A DNA stretch of 64,000 bases from CAYYFX01 sp964571855 (GTDB taxonomy: Bacteria; ARS69): contig CAZNDO010000014.1 in assembly GCA_964571855.1 (NCBI GenBank), positions 43,522-107,521 of the forward strand, written 5' to 3'. Below, in pieces: positions 8,184 through 17,346 of this stretch. Made by a program: the position numbers and the translations under genes. A model generated the notes under the pieces. The model worked only from the letters and a program-made list of their open reading frames with translations. It was not told the DNA's origin and searched no databases. Positions within the stretch are counted from its first letter, which is position 1. Each line of letters opens with the position of its first letter.

Positions 8184-9563
8184 ATGCGACCGCTCCGCTC
8201 CGTGAACCCCGCCACCGGCCGCACGATCCGCGACTGGCCCGAGCACGGCGACGCCGAGGTCGCGCGCCTGCTCGCGTCCCTGCAAGCCGCGTCCACGGAG
8301 TGGGCGGCCCGCCCCGTCGGGGACCGCGAGGGACCGGTGCGCGCCTTCGCGAACCTGCTCCGGAAGGAAGCGGCGCCGCTCGCCGCGTTGATGGCGGAGG
8401 AGATGGGCAAGCCGCTCGCGCAGGGGCGAGCGGAGGCGGAGAAGTGCGCGCTGGCCTGCGACTGGTTCGCCGATCACGCCGCATCCGCGTTCGCGCCCGC
8501 GCCCGTGGCCGGCGGCGCCGCGGGCTGGCGGGAGACGGTCGTGCTGCGGCCGGTCGGCCCCGTGCTTGCCATCATGCCGTGGAACTTCCCCCTCTGGCAG
8601 GTCATCCGCTGCGCGGCTCCCGCGTGGCTCGCGGGCAACGGCGTGCTGCTGAAGCACGCGGAGACCGTGCAGGGCTGCGCCGCCGCGCTGGAGGACCTCG
8701 CCGCGCGCGCCGGGCTGCCGGGCGGCCTGCTGCAGGTGCTGCGCGTGCGCACGGGGCGCGTGGCGCCGGTGATCTCCTCCCCGGTCATCCGCTCCATCAG
8801 CTTCACGGGATCCACGCGCGGCGGGCGCGCGGTGGCGCAGCTCGCCGGCGCGGCGCTCAAGCGCACCGTGCTGGAGCTCGGCGGCAGCGACCCGTACGTG
8901 ATCCTGGCGGACGCGGACGTCGATCGCGCGGTCACGGCGTGCACGGCGGGGCGCCTGCTGAACTCCGGGCAGTCGTGCATCGCGGCGAAGCGGTTCGTGG
9001 TCACGCGCGCGGTGCTGCCGCGCTTCACCGAGGGGATCGTGGAGACGTTCCGCGCGAAGCGCTGGGGCGATCCCGCCGAGGACGGCGTGGACGTGGGCCC
9101 GCTGGCGCGCGAGGACCTGCGGGACGCGCTGCACGACCAGGTCACGCGCAGCGTCGCGCGTGGCGCGCGCCTCCTGCTGGGCGGCGCGGTGCCCGCACGC
9201 CCCGGGTTCTTCTACCCGCCCACCGTGCTCGCCGAGGTCGGCCCGGGCATGGCCGCGTACGACGAGGAGACCTTCGGCCCGGTGGCCGCCATCCTGCCCG
9301 CCGCGGACGACGCGGACGCGCTGCGCATCGCGAACGACACCGCGTTCGGACTCGGCGCCGCCGTGTTCACCGCGGACCGTGCGCGCGGCGAGCGGCTCGC
9401 GGCCGAGGTGCTGGAGGCCGGCGCGGTGTTCGTGAACGACTTCGTGCGCTCGGACCCGCGCATGCCGTTCGGCGGCGTGAAGGACTCGGGCTGGGGCCGC
9501 GAACTGTCCGAGTGGGGCATGCGCGAGTTCGTCGTCCCGAAGTCGGTGGCCGTGGCGCCCTGA
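8184..9563 (+). CDS. NAD(P)-dependent aldehyde dehydrogenase, succinate-semialdehyde dehydrogenase type
   Basis: 459 aa from ATG 8184. Family signatures are complete: the MPWNFPLWQ cofactor motif, FTGST turn, catalytic Glu231 in LELGGSDPYVIL, nucleophile Cys265 in NSGQSCIAAKR, and the late DEETFGPV and PFGGVKDSG blocks. The length, the LELGGSDPY form and the GQSCIAAKRF active site resemble the YneI/Sad group of succinate-semialdehyde dehydrogenases, which oxidise succinate semialdehyde to succinate. Substrate assignment is by family only. It stands alone in a divergent position to the SGNH genes, with no GABA-pathway genes beside it. Confidence 0.85.
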   Translation: MRPLRSVNPATGRTIRDWPEHGDAEVARLLASLQAASTEWAARPVGDREGPVRAFANLLRKEAAPLAALMAEEMGKPLAQGRAEAEKCALACDWFADHAASAFAPAPVAGGAAGWRETVVLRPVGPVLAIMPWNFPLWQVIRCAAPAWLAGNGVLLKHAETVQGCAAALEDLAARAGLPGGLLQVLRVRTGRVAPVISSPVIRSISFTGSTRGGRAVAQLAGAALKRTVLELGGSDPYVILADADVDRAVTACTAGRLLNSGQSCIAAKRFVVTRAVLPRFTEGIVETFRAKRWGDPAEDGVDVGPLAREDLRDALHDQVTRSVARGARLLLGGAVPARPGFFYPPTVLAEVGPGMAAYDEETFGPVAAILPAADDADALRIANDTAFGLGAAVFTADRARGERLAAEVLEAGAVFVNDFVRSDPRMPFGGVKDSGWGRELSEWGMREFVVPKSVAVAP

Positions 9564-9590
9564 CGGCCACGCTCACGGGAACGGCAGCGA

Positions 9591-11426
9591 TCACGGCGTC
9601 GGCGCCGCCTCCGTCCCGGCATCCGGCGCCGCCGGTTCCTTCGCCATCGCCTGCTCCAGCGCGGCCAGCACGGCGCGTGACTCCTCGTCCTCCGGCGCCA
9701 GCGCCACCACCTCACGCATCTGGACGGCCGCCCCCGCCAGGTCCCCGCCGCGCACGAGGAACTGCGCCAGCATGCGCCGCGCGTCCGGGCTCGCCGGCGC
9801 CACGCGGACGCCCTCCTCCAGGTGCGCCCGCGCGGAGTCCGGGCGGCCGGACTCCAGGAAGAGCTGCGCGAGGTTCAGCCGCGGCTCCACGTAGCGCGGG
9901 TCCGCCGCGATTGCGGCGCGCAGCTCCCCTTCCGCCTCCTCCGCGCGGCCGAGTCTCGCCAGCACGCGACCCAGGTTCCCGCGCGCGGACACGAGAGCGG
10001 GCGCGCGCGTCGCCGCCGTCCGGTACGCCTCCGCCGCATCCTCCAGACGGCCCTGGCCCTCGAGCACGCGGCCCAGGTTGTTCGGGGCGAACCCGTCGGC
10101 CGGGTCCGCCTCGATCGCGCGGCGCAGGTGCTCCTCCGCCGCCGCCGCGTCCCCCGCGCGGGCCAGCTGCACGCCGAGCTCCGCGTGCCCCAGCGCGGAG
10201 CCGGGGTCGTGCGCCAGCACCTTCTCCCAGAAGGCGCGCGGGCTCACGTAGGCGCGCGCCTGCGCGAACGCGAGCACGACGCACGCGCCCAGCGCGACGC
10301 CCGCGACCGCGGTGCGCGCCCGCGCCGGCAGCGCCGCGCGCCGCGCCGCCAGGGCTGCCGCCGCCCCGACGAGGGCGAGGAGCCAGGGCAGCGCGTGGTA
10401 CTGCCAGTGGTCCGCCACGTCGGACCAGCGGCGGTAGTACGTGTCCACGAAGCCCAGGATCGGCGCGAGCAGCACCACGTAGGACGCGGCGGCCGCGAAC
10501 GGCGCGCGCCCGATCCGGCCGCGCAGCGCGAAGAGCGCCGCCAGTCCCGCGGCCACGAGCGCGAGCGAGGCCCACGCGGCCGCGCCCCCACCCTCCGCGC
10601 GCGGGTAGACGATGGCGAGACCTACGGGGGCGAGCGCCTTCGCCGCGTAGAACGCCACGGCCGCGCCCGCATCCGCGATCCGCGCGGCGAGCGGGCGCGC
10701 CACGTCGCCGGCCGCGCTCCCGATGGCGCCCTCCACCTGGAAGCGCAAGGTCACGATGCCCGCGCCCGTCGAGAGGAGGGCCATCGGCGCGAGCCGGCGC
10801 GCCTCCCGCGCGAGGGGGCGCCCCCGCGCCCACGCCAGCAGGCCGAGCGCCACGGGAAGCCCGACGCCCGCGGACTTCGCCAGCAGCGACGCGCCGTGCA
10901 GCGCTGTGGCGAGCGCGCCGCGCCGACCCGCGTCGCCGTCCCAGGAGCGGATCCACAGGAGCGCGGCGCCCGCGTACAGCGGGAACGAGAGCGTGTTCTT
11001 CAACTCCGCGATCCACGCGACCGTCGCCACGTTCACGGGGTGCGCGGCCCACAGCGCGGCGATCCACCACGCGCCGGGCACGGCCAGCGCGGCCAGCACG
11101 CGCGCGAGGATCATCGCGCCCAGCGCGTGCAGCGCGAGACTCGCCACGTGGTATCCGAACGGCGCCTCCCCGAAGAGCCGCCACAGGATCCAGAACGCGT
11201 CCGACGTGAGCGGGTACCAGTCGAAGTGCGCGCCGTGCGTCCACGCGCGCCACCATCCGTCGGCGTGCGGCGTGATCGTGCTGTCCCGAAGCCACAGGTG
11301 GTCGTCCCAGAGGAAGCCGCCGGCGAGCGCCGGGAGATTCGCCGCGAAGGCGAGCGCGGCCAGTAGCAGGTCGCGGCGCGCGTCCGTTCGCGCCGGCGCC
11401 GTCGCGGTCTCCGCGCCGCCCGTCAC
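9591..11426 (-). CDS. TMTC-like polytopic membrane protein with C-terminal TPR repeats
   Basis: 611 aa if started at GTG 11426-11424, which overlaps the preceding stop as GTGA; an in-frame ATG at 11459 is possible. The first two thirds contain about ten membrane helices. After the first helix comes a GGFLWDDHLWLRD loop, the DD-containing first loop typical of GT-C glycosyltransferases. From about residue 400 there are five tetratricopeptide repeats, ending in an Ala/Pro-rich tail. This layout matches the TMTC/PMT-like O-glycosyltransferase group that uses lipid-linked sugar. It is coupled to the YfhO-family gene upstream, which is also GT-C-like, so the pair probably decorates proteins or glycans at the outer face of the membrane. 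Confidence 0.75.
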   Translation of the reverse strand: MTGGAETATAPARTDARRDLLLAALAFAANLPALAGGFLWDDHLWLRDSTITPHADGWWRAWTHGAHFDWYPLTSDAFWILWRLFGEAPFGYHVASLALHALGAMILARVLAALAVPGAWWIAALWAAHPVNVATVAWIAELKNTLSFPLYAGAALLWIRSWDGDAGRRGALATALHGASLLAKSAGVGLPVALGLLAWARGRPLAREARRLAPMALLSTGAGIVTLRFQVEGAIGSAAGDVARPLAARIADAGAAVAFYAAKALAPVGLAIVYPRAEGGGAAAWASLALVAAGLAALFALRGRIGRAPFAAAASYVVLLAPILGFVDTYYRRWSDVADHWQYHALPWLLALVGAAAALAARRAALPARARTAVAGVALGACVVLAFAQARAYVSPRAFWEKVLAHDPGSALGHAELGVQLARAGDAAAAEEHLRRAIEADPADGFAPNNLGRVLEGQGRLEDAAEAYRTAATRAPALVSARGNLGRVLARLGRAEEAEGELRAAIAADPRYVEPRLNLAQLFLESGRPDSARAHLEEGVRVAPASPDARRMLAQFLVRGGDLAGAAVQMREVVALAPEDEESRAVLAALEQAMAKEPAAPDAGTEAAPTP

Positions 11427-13732
11427 GGTCCCGTCCCGGGCGCCCCGCGCCGCGGCCATGCCAGCATCGCCAGCAGCACCGCGATCGCCGCGACGCTCAC
11501 GCCGGCCGCCGCCGCGAAGCCCGGCACGCGGTAGACCATGCGGATCCGGTGCTCGCCCGGACCGAGCGGGATGGCGCGCAGGCAACGGTTCGCGGGCAGG
11601 ATCTCGTAGCGCTGCTGCGCGCTGCCCGGCAGCGCCTCGGCGACCCACAACGGGTGGTACGCATCCGTGACGAGCAGCAGCGCCGCCCCCGGCGCGGATG
11701 CGGAGACCACGAGCTCGCCGTTCCCTTCGGCCACGACCGACGCCATGCCGGCCGCGCCCCCCGGCGCCGGCGACGGCTCCGGCATCCGCTCCAGCAGGAC
11801 CGACGTCCCCGCATCGAAGGACGGATCCAGCAGCCGCGCGAACGCCGTGTCGCGGTCCGCGATCACCTCGAACCGCTCGCGCAGGGACGCGCGGGGCAGC
11901 GCGTCGAGCGGGAAGTCCTCCGCCGTCAGCCGGCCCTCCTCCAGGAACACCACGGTCGAGAGCCGGAGCATCGTGAACATGTCCGGCGCGGAGTCGAAGC
12001 GGGAGTGGTGGGCGAGCACGTCCAGCGGCCGGCCCTGCGAGAACTGCAGGAACTCCGCGGTGCGTCGCGGCACGCCGGGGTCGTAGCCGCCCACCTCGTA
12101 CGCGCCGATCGTCATCGCGGCGTTCGGCATGAGCACGTTGAGGATGCGCCCCGCCGGGTCCCGGTCCGCGAGGTGCGCGCGCAGGGCGTCGAACCGGAAC
12201 GGCGCCGGGTCGAAGCCCACGGCGAGCGGCGCGGCGAACGCCGCCAATTCCAGCACGCCGACCCCCGCGAGCGCCGCCGCCCCGATCGCGGGCCGCCGCC
12301 GCGCGAAGACCAGGAGCCCCGCGGCGAGCGCCAGCGCCCCGCCCGCCCCCAGGAGCTGCCGCGCCGCCGCGCCCGCCGCGTGCGGCGCGAACGCCGGGTC
12401 CTGCCAGGCCTCGGGCGGCAGCCACGTCTCCCCGCGGGCCGCGGCCTTCGCCTGGACGTCCGCGATGAACCCGGCGAGCCGGGCGGGCGCGTCCGCCCCC
12501 GCGAGCGCGATGCCGGCGGCGGCCGCAAGCACGGCGGCGGCGGCGACGCCGATCGCCGCCCGCCCGGAGACCGCCCCGGCCCGGACCCGCTCCACGCCCT
12601 CGGCGGCGAGCAGGGCCAGGAAGAACGCGAGCGGCAGCGAGAACTTGGACCAGCCGCGGATGCGGTCGAAACCCGCGAGCGCGTGCAGCAGCGCGAAGAG
12701 AGGGCCGTTCGCCCCGAGCGCCAGCACGAGCAGCACACCGGCCACCACGGCCATCCGGCCGGCGCCGCGCTCGCGCCGGGTCGCGCCGAGCACGAGCAGG
12801 GGCAGGGTCACCACGCCCACGAAGAGGGACATCTCCCAGAAGTAGGCCCGGCCCCAGTACGGCGCCCCGCTGCCGCCCCCGAAGAAGCCCGGGGCCAGGA
12901 GCGTGAGCAGGTTCTCCACCGGCAAGGAGAAGACCGCGGCCTGCTCGGCGGGAAGCGCGTGCCGCAGCCCGTACGGAGACTCCGCCACGGCGGGCCACAC
13001 CTGCACCGCGGCCAGGGCCAGCCCGAGCGCGGCGGCGCCCGCCGCGAGCCCGGCGGCCCGCGCGGGCCGCGGCGTCCGGCGGAGGCGGAGAAGCGTCCAC
13101 AGCAGCCCCGCCACGCCCGCGTGGAACACCGTCTGCGGGTGCCCGGCCAGCACACCCAGGCCGATCGCCAGACCCGCCACACCCGCGGCCCGCCGCCCGC
13201 CGCCGTCCAGCAGCGCGTCGAGCGCGGCCAGCGCCAGGATCGTCCACGGGTACGCCCACAGGAGCGTGACGTGCCCTCCCCACAAGTGCGGGAAGAGCGG
13301 CCCCCCGAGCGCCACGACGGCGCCGGCGAGCGCCGCCGCGGCGGGTCCGGCCCCACGCCGGACGACCGCGCCCATGGCGAACGCGCCGGCCAGGAAGAGA
13401 TGCAGCACGATCGAGACGTTGAGCGCCGCGTCCCCCGGAAGGGCCAGGAACAGGAGCGTGCCCGGGTAGAACACGGCGGACTGGAACGCCCCGACGAACG
13501 GCGTCCCCGCGAAGATGTGCGGGTTCCAGAACGGGATCTCGCCCGCGGCCAGCGATCGCGCCACGTACGCGGTGGTGTGCAGGAAGTAGTGCGCCACGTC
13601 GTTCGCCGCGTCCGAGAACACGCGCGGCGGCGTGGCGAACAGCACCGGCGCACCGAGCGCCACGACCAGCGCGAGCAGACCGAGCGCGGGACCCCAGAAC
13701 GCAGCGCGGAGATACGGACCGTTCGGGCGCAT
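11423..13732 (-). CDS. YfhO-family GT-C-like membrane protein
   Basis: 769 aa with about a dozen predicted membrane helices in the first 500 residues and a globular extracytoplasmic C-terminal part before a last helix. After the first helix it has the family pattern FSDAANDVAHYFLHTTAYVA, then GEIPFWNPHIFAGTPF and FQSAVFYP, typical of YfhO (bacterial membrane protein, lipoteichoic-acid glycosylation family). In other bacteria YfhO-like enzymes transfer sugars from undecaprenyl-phosphate to surface polymers; the acceptor here is unknown. The downstream TMTC-like gene overlaps by GTGA. A TTGACA box (13767-13762) lies upstream, with only a weak -10 that would give an almost leaderless transcript. 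Confidence 0.85.
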   Translation of the reverse strand: MRPNGPYLRAAFWGPALGLLALVVALGAPVLFATPPRVFSDAANDVAHYFLHTTAYVARSLAAGEIPFWNPHIFAGTPFVGAFQSAVFYPGTLLFLALPGDAALNVSIVLHLFLAGAFAMGAVVRRGAGPAAAALAGAVVALGGPLFPHLWGGHVTLLWAYPWTILALAALDALLDGGGRRAAGVAGLAIGLGVLAGHPQTVFHAGVAGLLWTLLRLRRTPRPARAAGLAAGAAALGLALAAVQVWPAVAESPYGLRHALPAEQAAVFSLPVENLLTLLAPGFFGGGSGAPYWGRAYFWEMSLFVGVVTLPLLVLGATRRERGAGRMAVVAGVLLVLALGANGPLFALLHALAGFDRIRGWSKFSLPLAFFLALLAAEGVERVRAGAVSGRAAIGVAAAAVLAAAAGIALAGADAPARLAGFIADVQAKAAARGETWLPPEAWQDPAFAPHAAGAAARQLLGAGGALALAAGLLVFARRRPAIGAAALAGVGVLELAAFAAPLAVGFDPAPFRFDALRAHLADRDPAGRILNVLMPNAAMTIGAYEVGGYDPGVPRRTAEFLQFSQGRPLDVLAHHSRFDSAPDMFTMLRLSTVVFLEEGRLTAEDFPLDALPRASLRERFEVIADRDTAFARLLDPSFDAGTSVLLERMPEPSPAPGGAAGMASVVAEGNGELVVSASAPGAALLLVTDAYHPLWVAEALPGSAQQRYEILPANRCLRAIPLGPGEHRIRMVYRVPGFAAAAGVSVAAIAVLLAMLAWPRRGAPGTGP

Positions 13733-13795
13733 CGGAGCATGGTCGACGCGCGGCCGGACCGTGTCAAACGAGGATCGCGTGCGTCCTTCCGCGGG

Positions 13796-15760
13796 TCAGG
13801 GCGTTCCGCCCGCCGTCTCCGGCGCGTCCCCGGGACGGGTCGCCGGCGCGGACTTCCGCTCGGCCCCCTTCGCGGCCCGCTCCGTCTCGGCCGCCTCGTC
13901 CGCCTCTCCCGCGTGCTCGTGGTGGTACATCTCCGCCGGCATCTTCCCCGTGATCCACGCGGGATTGCCCGGGTACACCGACGGGCTGAACACCGTGGAG
14001 TACATGTGCCACACGGCGATGGCCAGCGTGGCCAGGACCGCCTCGTAGAAGTGGATCACCAGCGCGACCTCGAGGAACCCCTTCGGCAGCCACTGCACGA
14101 GCAGGTTGTCGAACCAGAGCGCCGCGCCGGTCACGAACATCACCACGGCGCCCCAGATCAGCGCCCAGTACTCCGCCTTCTCCACGTACCCGAAACGGCC
14201 GAAGCGCGCCCGGCGATCGTGGCGGCCGAGGTTGTAGCCCACCATGGTTCCCAGCTCCGTGAGATCCCGCTTGCCGGGCAGCATGTCGCGCAGGAACCGG
14301 CGGCCCTCCGGGGAGCGCAGGTAGATGAGGTGCCACAGGCAGCTCAGCGTGAACAGCGTGGCGGCCACGCGGTGGGCGATGCCGCGCACGCGGGAGCCGC
14401 CGTCCCAGCCGAACAGCGTCTGGAACAGCCACGTGTCCGCGTACCGCAGCGCGAACCCGGTGACCACGAGCGCCACGAACGTGATCGCCAGCAGCCAGTG
14501 CTGCGCGATGGCGTTCGCGTTCATGCGCCGCACCTGCGGGCCCTTGCGCTGGTCGCGGACCTGGCGGATGAAGTCCAGGGTCACGTACGCCAGCATGCCG
14601 CCGATGATCACGAGGATCAGGAACCGGTAGATCGAAGTGACCAGGAGCGCGGCGGTCGTGCGCTCGCCCGGGTTCGTCTCGTGGATCTTCGTGGTCGCGA
14701 GCGCCGCGTCGATGCCCGGATGGCAGCCGCCGCAGGTCTGCGGCAGGTTCGACGCGTGGATCGTGGACCGCGGATCGGTGCTGGGCAGGATGCGGTGCCC
14801 GCCGTGGCAGGACGCGCAGTTCGCCACGTGCGTATCCCCCGCCTTGCTCTTCAATCCGTGGTACGAGTCCACGAACGACGCCAGGCGCCCCGCCGGCAGC
14901 CCGTACTTCTCGTTGAGGAACGCGGACTCGTGGCACGGGGCGCACGTGGCCTCCGCCACCAGCGCGGGGCTCACGCGCGCGCGCGGGTCGTCGTGCCGGA
15001 GGATGCCGTGCTCGCCGTGGCACGTGGTGCACACCGGCGTGTCCGTCTCGCCGCGCGCGGCCAGCTGCCCGTGGATTCCCTCCCAGTACTCGCGGGCGAT
15101 GGTCTCGTGGCACTTGCCGCACGTGTTCGGGATGTTGAAGTGGTTGATCGTGGAGGCGGGGTCCCCCGGACCGTAGATCTTGTGCGCGGTCCCCTCGGTG
15201 GAGTGGCAGTCGTTGCACGTGGCCGCGAACGTGACCGAGCCGCCCAGCGTGGCCTGCCCGTGCACGCTGGTCTCGTACACCTCCACCGGGCGCTTCAGCT
15301 TGATGTCATGCGCCTTCGCCAGGTCCGTGTCCTGGTGGCAGCGGCCGCACGTGGCCGGCAGGTGCTGCGGGTGCACGAGCGACTGCGGGTCCGACGACAC
15401 GCGGATCTGGTGCGAACCGTGGCAGTCCGCGCAGGCCGGGATGTCCGGGTCCGCGCCCACCGCCACGCGCCCGTGCTTCGTGTACGCCGCCGCCTCGTCC
15501 TCGTGGCACGTGGCGCAGTTGACCTTGGGGAGCACGTCCTCGTGCGGCAGCTCCGGGATCCCCTCGTGGCAGTCCAGGCAGTCGAAGCCGTCGTGGACCG
15601 AGTCGTGCAGGGCGTCGGCCGGGACCAGGGGCATGTCCTCGTCGGCCTCGGCGTGGCATTCCAGGCACTCGGCCGACGTGGGGAGCTGCGCCCGCGCCGG
15701 AACGGCCAGGGCCCAGAGGCCCGCGAGGATTGCCGGAATCGCCCAACCGAGGCCACGCAT
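13796..15760 (-). CDS. Undecahaem cytochrome c fused to a cytochrome b561-type membrane domain
   Basis: 654 aa from ATG 15760, chosen because gggagaa lies at the right distance and the product begins with a clean signal peptide ending PARAQ. Residues about 30-345 hold eleven CxxCH motifs (CLECH, CLDCH, CATCH, CADCH, CGRCH, CNDCH, CGKCH, CTTCH, CAPCH, CASCH, CGGCH). The rest is a membrane domain of four to five helices with paired histidines (QHWLL, GIAHRV, CLWHLIY, VWHMYS), as in cytochrome b561/formate-dehydrogenase gamma subunits. This build would pass electrons between the quinone pool and periplasmic haems in one polypeptide. It is divergent from the NapC-like gene and opens the 34-haem cluster. 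Confidence 0.85.
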   Translation of the reverse strand: MRGLGWAIPAILAGLWALAVPARAQLPTSAECLECHAEADEDMPLVPADALHDSVHDGFDCLDCHEGIPELPHEDVLPKVNCATCHEDEAAAYTKHGRVAVGADPDIPACADCHGSHQIRVSSDPQSLVHPQHLPATCGRCHQDTDLAKAHDIKLKRPVEVYETSVHGQATLGGSVTFAATCNDCHSTEGTAHKIYGPGDPASTINHFNIPNTCGKCHETIAREYWEGIHGQLAARGETDTPVCTTCHGEHGILRHDDPRARVSPALVAEATCAPCHESAFLNEKYGLPAGRLASFVDSYHGLKSKAGDTHVANCASCHGGHRILPSTDPRSTIHASNLPQTCGGCHPGIDAALATTKIHETNPGERTTAALLVTSIYRFLILVIIGGMLAYVTLDFIRQVRDQRKGPQVRRMNANAIAQHWLLAITFVALVVTGFALRYADTWLFQTLFGWDGGSRVRGIAHRVAATLFTLSCLWHLIYLRSPEGRRFLRDMLPGKRDLTELGTMVGYNLGRHDRRARFGRFGYVEKAEYWALIWGAVVMFVTGAALWFDNLLVQWLPKGFLEVALVIHFYEAVLATLAIAVWHMYSTVFSPSVYPGNPAWITGKMPAEMYHHEHAGEADEAAETERAAKGAERKSAPATRPGDAPETAGGTP

Positions 15761-15795
15761 CACGTTTCTCCCTTCCCGAATCGCCGCCAAGAGGG

Positions 15796-15824
15796 TTCAT
15801 CTTACCCCATGGCTGCCGTATATT
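15796..15824 (+). promoter_or_regulatory. Candidate promoter for the NapC-like gene
   Basis: In the 109-bp divergent gap, TTCATC (15796-15801) and TATATT (15819-15824) are 17 bp apart, giving a leader of roughly 40 bases before ATG 15870. On the other strand a TAAGAT -10-like box (15804-15799) could serve the cytochrome b561 fusion, without a clear -35. Confidence 0.35.
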
Positions 15825-15869
15825 ACGGGACTCGCAGGTCATGAACCAGACCCGGAGGGAGACGACGGC

Positions 15870-17297
15870 ATGGTGAAGCCCAGGGAAGCCCTGACCTGGC
15901 TGCGGGAGATCTCGCTCGATCCGATCGGCGGCCTCGGTGTGCTGCTGGCCACGCTCGGCGGCCTTCTGTTCGTGGTGTTCCTGGCCCTCACGCTCGCCGG
16001 GTTCCCGTTCTCGCCCTACGTGGGCATCTTCATCTTCGTGGTGCTTCCCGGCATCCTGGTCGTGGGTCTCCTGCTCCTGCCCATCGCCCACTGGCGCCTG
16101 TCCAAGCAGCGCCGCGGCGGCCGGCTGCCCGCCTTCGATTTCGAGAACCCGCGGCACCTGCGCCGCCTCGGGATCTTCGCCGGCATGACCGTCGTCAACC
16201 TGGTTCTCTTCGGATTCGCCGGATACGGGGCCTACCACGTGTCCGAGACGAACGAGTTCTGCGGGCTCGTGTGCCACCAGGTGATGAAGCCGGAGTGGAC
16301 GGCCTACCAGGATTCGCCCCACTCCCGCGTGAAGTGCGTGGAGTGCCACATCGGGTCGGGCGCGGACTGGTACGTCCGGTCGAAGCTGTCCGGGGCGCGG
16401 CAGGTCGTCGCCGCGATCACCGGGAGCTACCACCGCCCCATCGACACGCCCATCGAGAACCTGCGCCCCGCCCGCGGCACCTGCGAGGAGTGCCACTGGC
16501 CCGAGAAGCACCACGGCGACATGCTCGACGTGCGGCACAAGTTCGCGGAGGACCGGGACAACACGCGCAAGACCACGGTGCTCGTGCTGAAGATCGGCGG
16601 CGGCGAGCGCGACGGCGGGCGCGGGATCCACTGGCACACGAGCAAGGACAACGTCGTGGAGTACGTCTCCGTGGACGAGGATCGCCAGGAGATCCCCTAC
16701 GTGCGGCTCACGCGCGCGGACGGCGAGGTCGTGGAGTGGTTCGCCGGCGATCCGGACGAGGTGCGCGCGCGCATCGAGGGGATCCCGCCGCGCACGATGG
16801 ATTGCATGGACTGCCACAACCGCCCCACGCACTCGTTCGAGCTGCCGGAGGAGGCCGTGGACCACGCGCTGGACGCGGGCCGGCTGGATGCGTCGATCCC
16901 GTTCCTGCGGCGCGAGGCGGTGCGCGCCCTGCGGTCGGACGTGGCGGCGGGCGCGGACCTCACGGCGGCGATGCGGGCGTCGCTCGCGGAGTTCTACGCC
17001 ACGGACGAGGAGATGCGCGCGCTCGTCTCCGCCGAGGCGCTGGACGCCACCGCCGCGCGCCTCGCGGCCATCCGCGAGCGCAACGTGTTCCCGGAGATGG
17101 AGATCACGTGGGGCACGTACCCGAAGTTCCTCGGGCACGGCGGCTCGGACCTGGAGGGCGGCTGCTTCCGGTGCCACGACGGCGGACACGAGACCGTGGA
17201 CGGCGAGACGATCGTGGACGACTGCGAGACGTGCCACGCGATCGTGGCCGACGAGGAGACCGACCCCGCCGTCCTCTCCACGCTGTACGGGTCGTAG
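15870..17297 (+). CDS. NapC/NirT-like multihaem membrane cytochrome c
   Basis: 475 aa from ATG 15870 with a ggaggga ribosome site. Two membrane helices come first (about residues 22-75), then a third anchor (about 100-120). The periplasmic part follows with haem sites CGLVCH (near residue 131), CVECH, CEECH, CMDCH, CFRCH and CETCH. The first site has three, not two, residues between the cysteines, followed by the QVMKPEW context of NapC/NrfH proteins, where a Met often ligates haem 1. The segment CHIGSGADWYVRSKLSG is strongly conserved in this family. Such proteins oxidise menaquinol and hand electrons to periplasmic cytochromes. The convergent 13-haem gene is a natural partner. Confidence 0.85.
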   Translation: MVKPREALTWLREISLDPIGGLGVLLATLGGLLFVVFLALTLAGFPFSPYVGIFIFVVLPGILVVGLLLLPIAHWRLSKQRRGGRLPAFDFENPRHLRRLGIFAGMTVVNLVLFGFAGYGAYHVSETNEFCGLVCHQVMKPEWTAYQDSPHSRVKCVECHIGSGADWYVRSKLSGARQVVAAITGSYHRPIDTPIENLRPARGTCEECHWPEKHHGDMLDVRHKFAEDRDNTRKTTVLVLKIGGGERDGGRGIHWHTSKDNVVEYVSVDEDRQEIPYVRLTRADGEVVEWFAGDPDEVRARIEGIPPRTMDCMDCHNRPTHSFELPEEAVDHALDAGRLDASIPFLRREAVRALRSDVAAGADLTAAMRASLAEFYATDEEMRALVSAEALDATAARLAAIRERNVFPEMEITWGTYPKFLGHGGSDLEGGCFRCHDGGHETVDGETIVDDCETCHAIVADEETDPAVLSTLYGS

Positions 17298-17309
17298 GGC
17301 GGACGCGAT

Positions 17310-17334
17310 GGCGGGGCCGGAGATCGGCCCCGCC
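17310..17334. terminator. Bidirectional hairpin between convergent cytochrome genes
   Basis: A perfect 10-bp stem (ggcggggccg / cggccccgcc) with a five-base loop lies in the 49-bp gap between two convergent genes. There is no U-tract on either side, so it may need Rho or act only as a transcript end-stabiliser. Confidence 0.5.
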
Positions 17335-17346
17335 GCCCGCCGGTCG

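Noticed and set aside
8159..11209. Very long plus-strand open frame of about 1000 residues
   Set aside because: It is Arg/Pro-rich, lies over the aldehyde dehydrogenase in another frame and antisense to the TMTC-like gene, and lacks any family feature.
13739..13767. Promoter for the YfhO-family gene
   Set aside because: TTGACA is perfect but the -10 candidates match three of six, so I did not list it as a feature.
11549..15844. Open frame of over 1400 residues on the plus strand
   Set aside because: Antisense to the YfhO-family and cytochrome genes; GC-rich sequence makes long antisense frames by chance.
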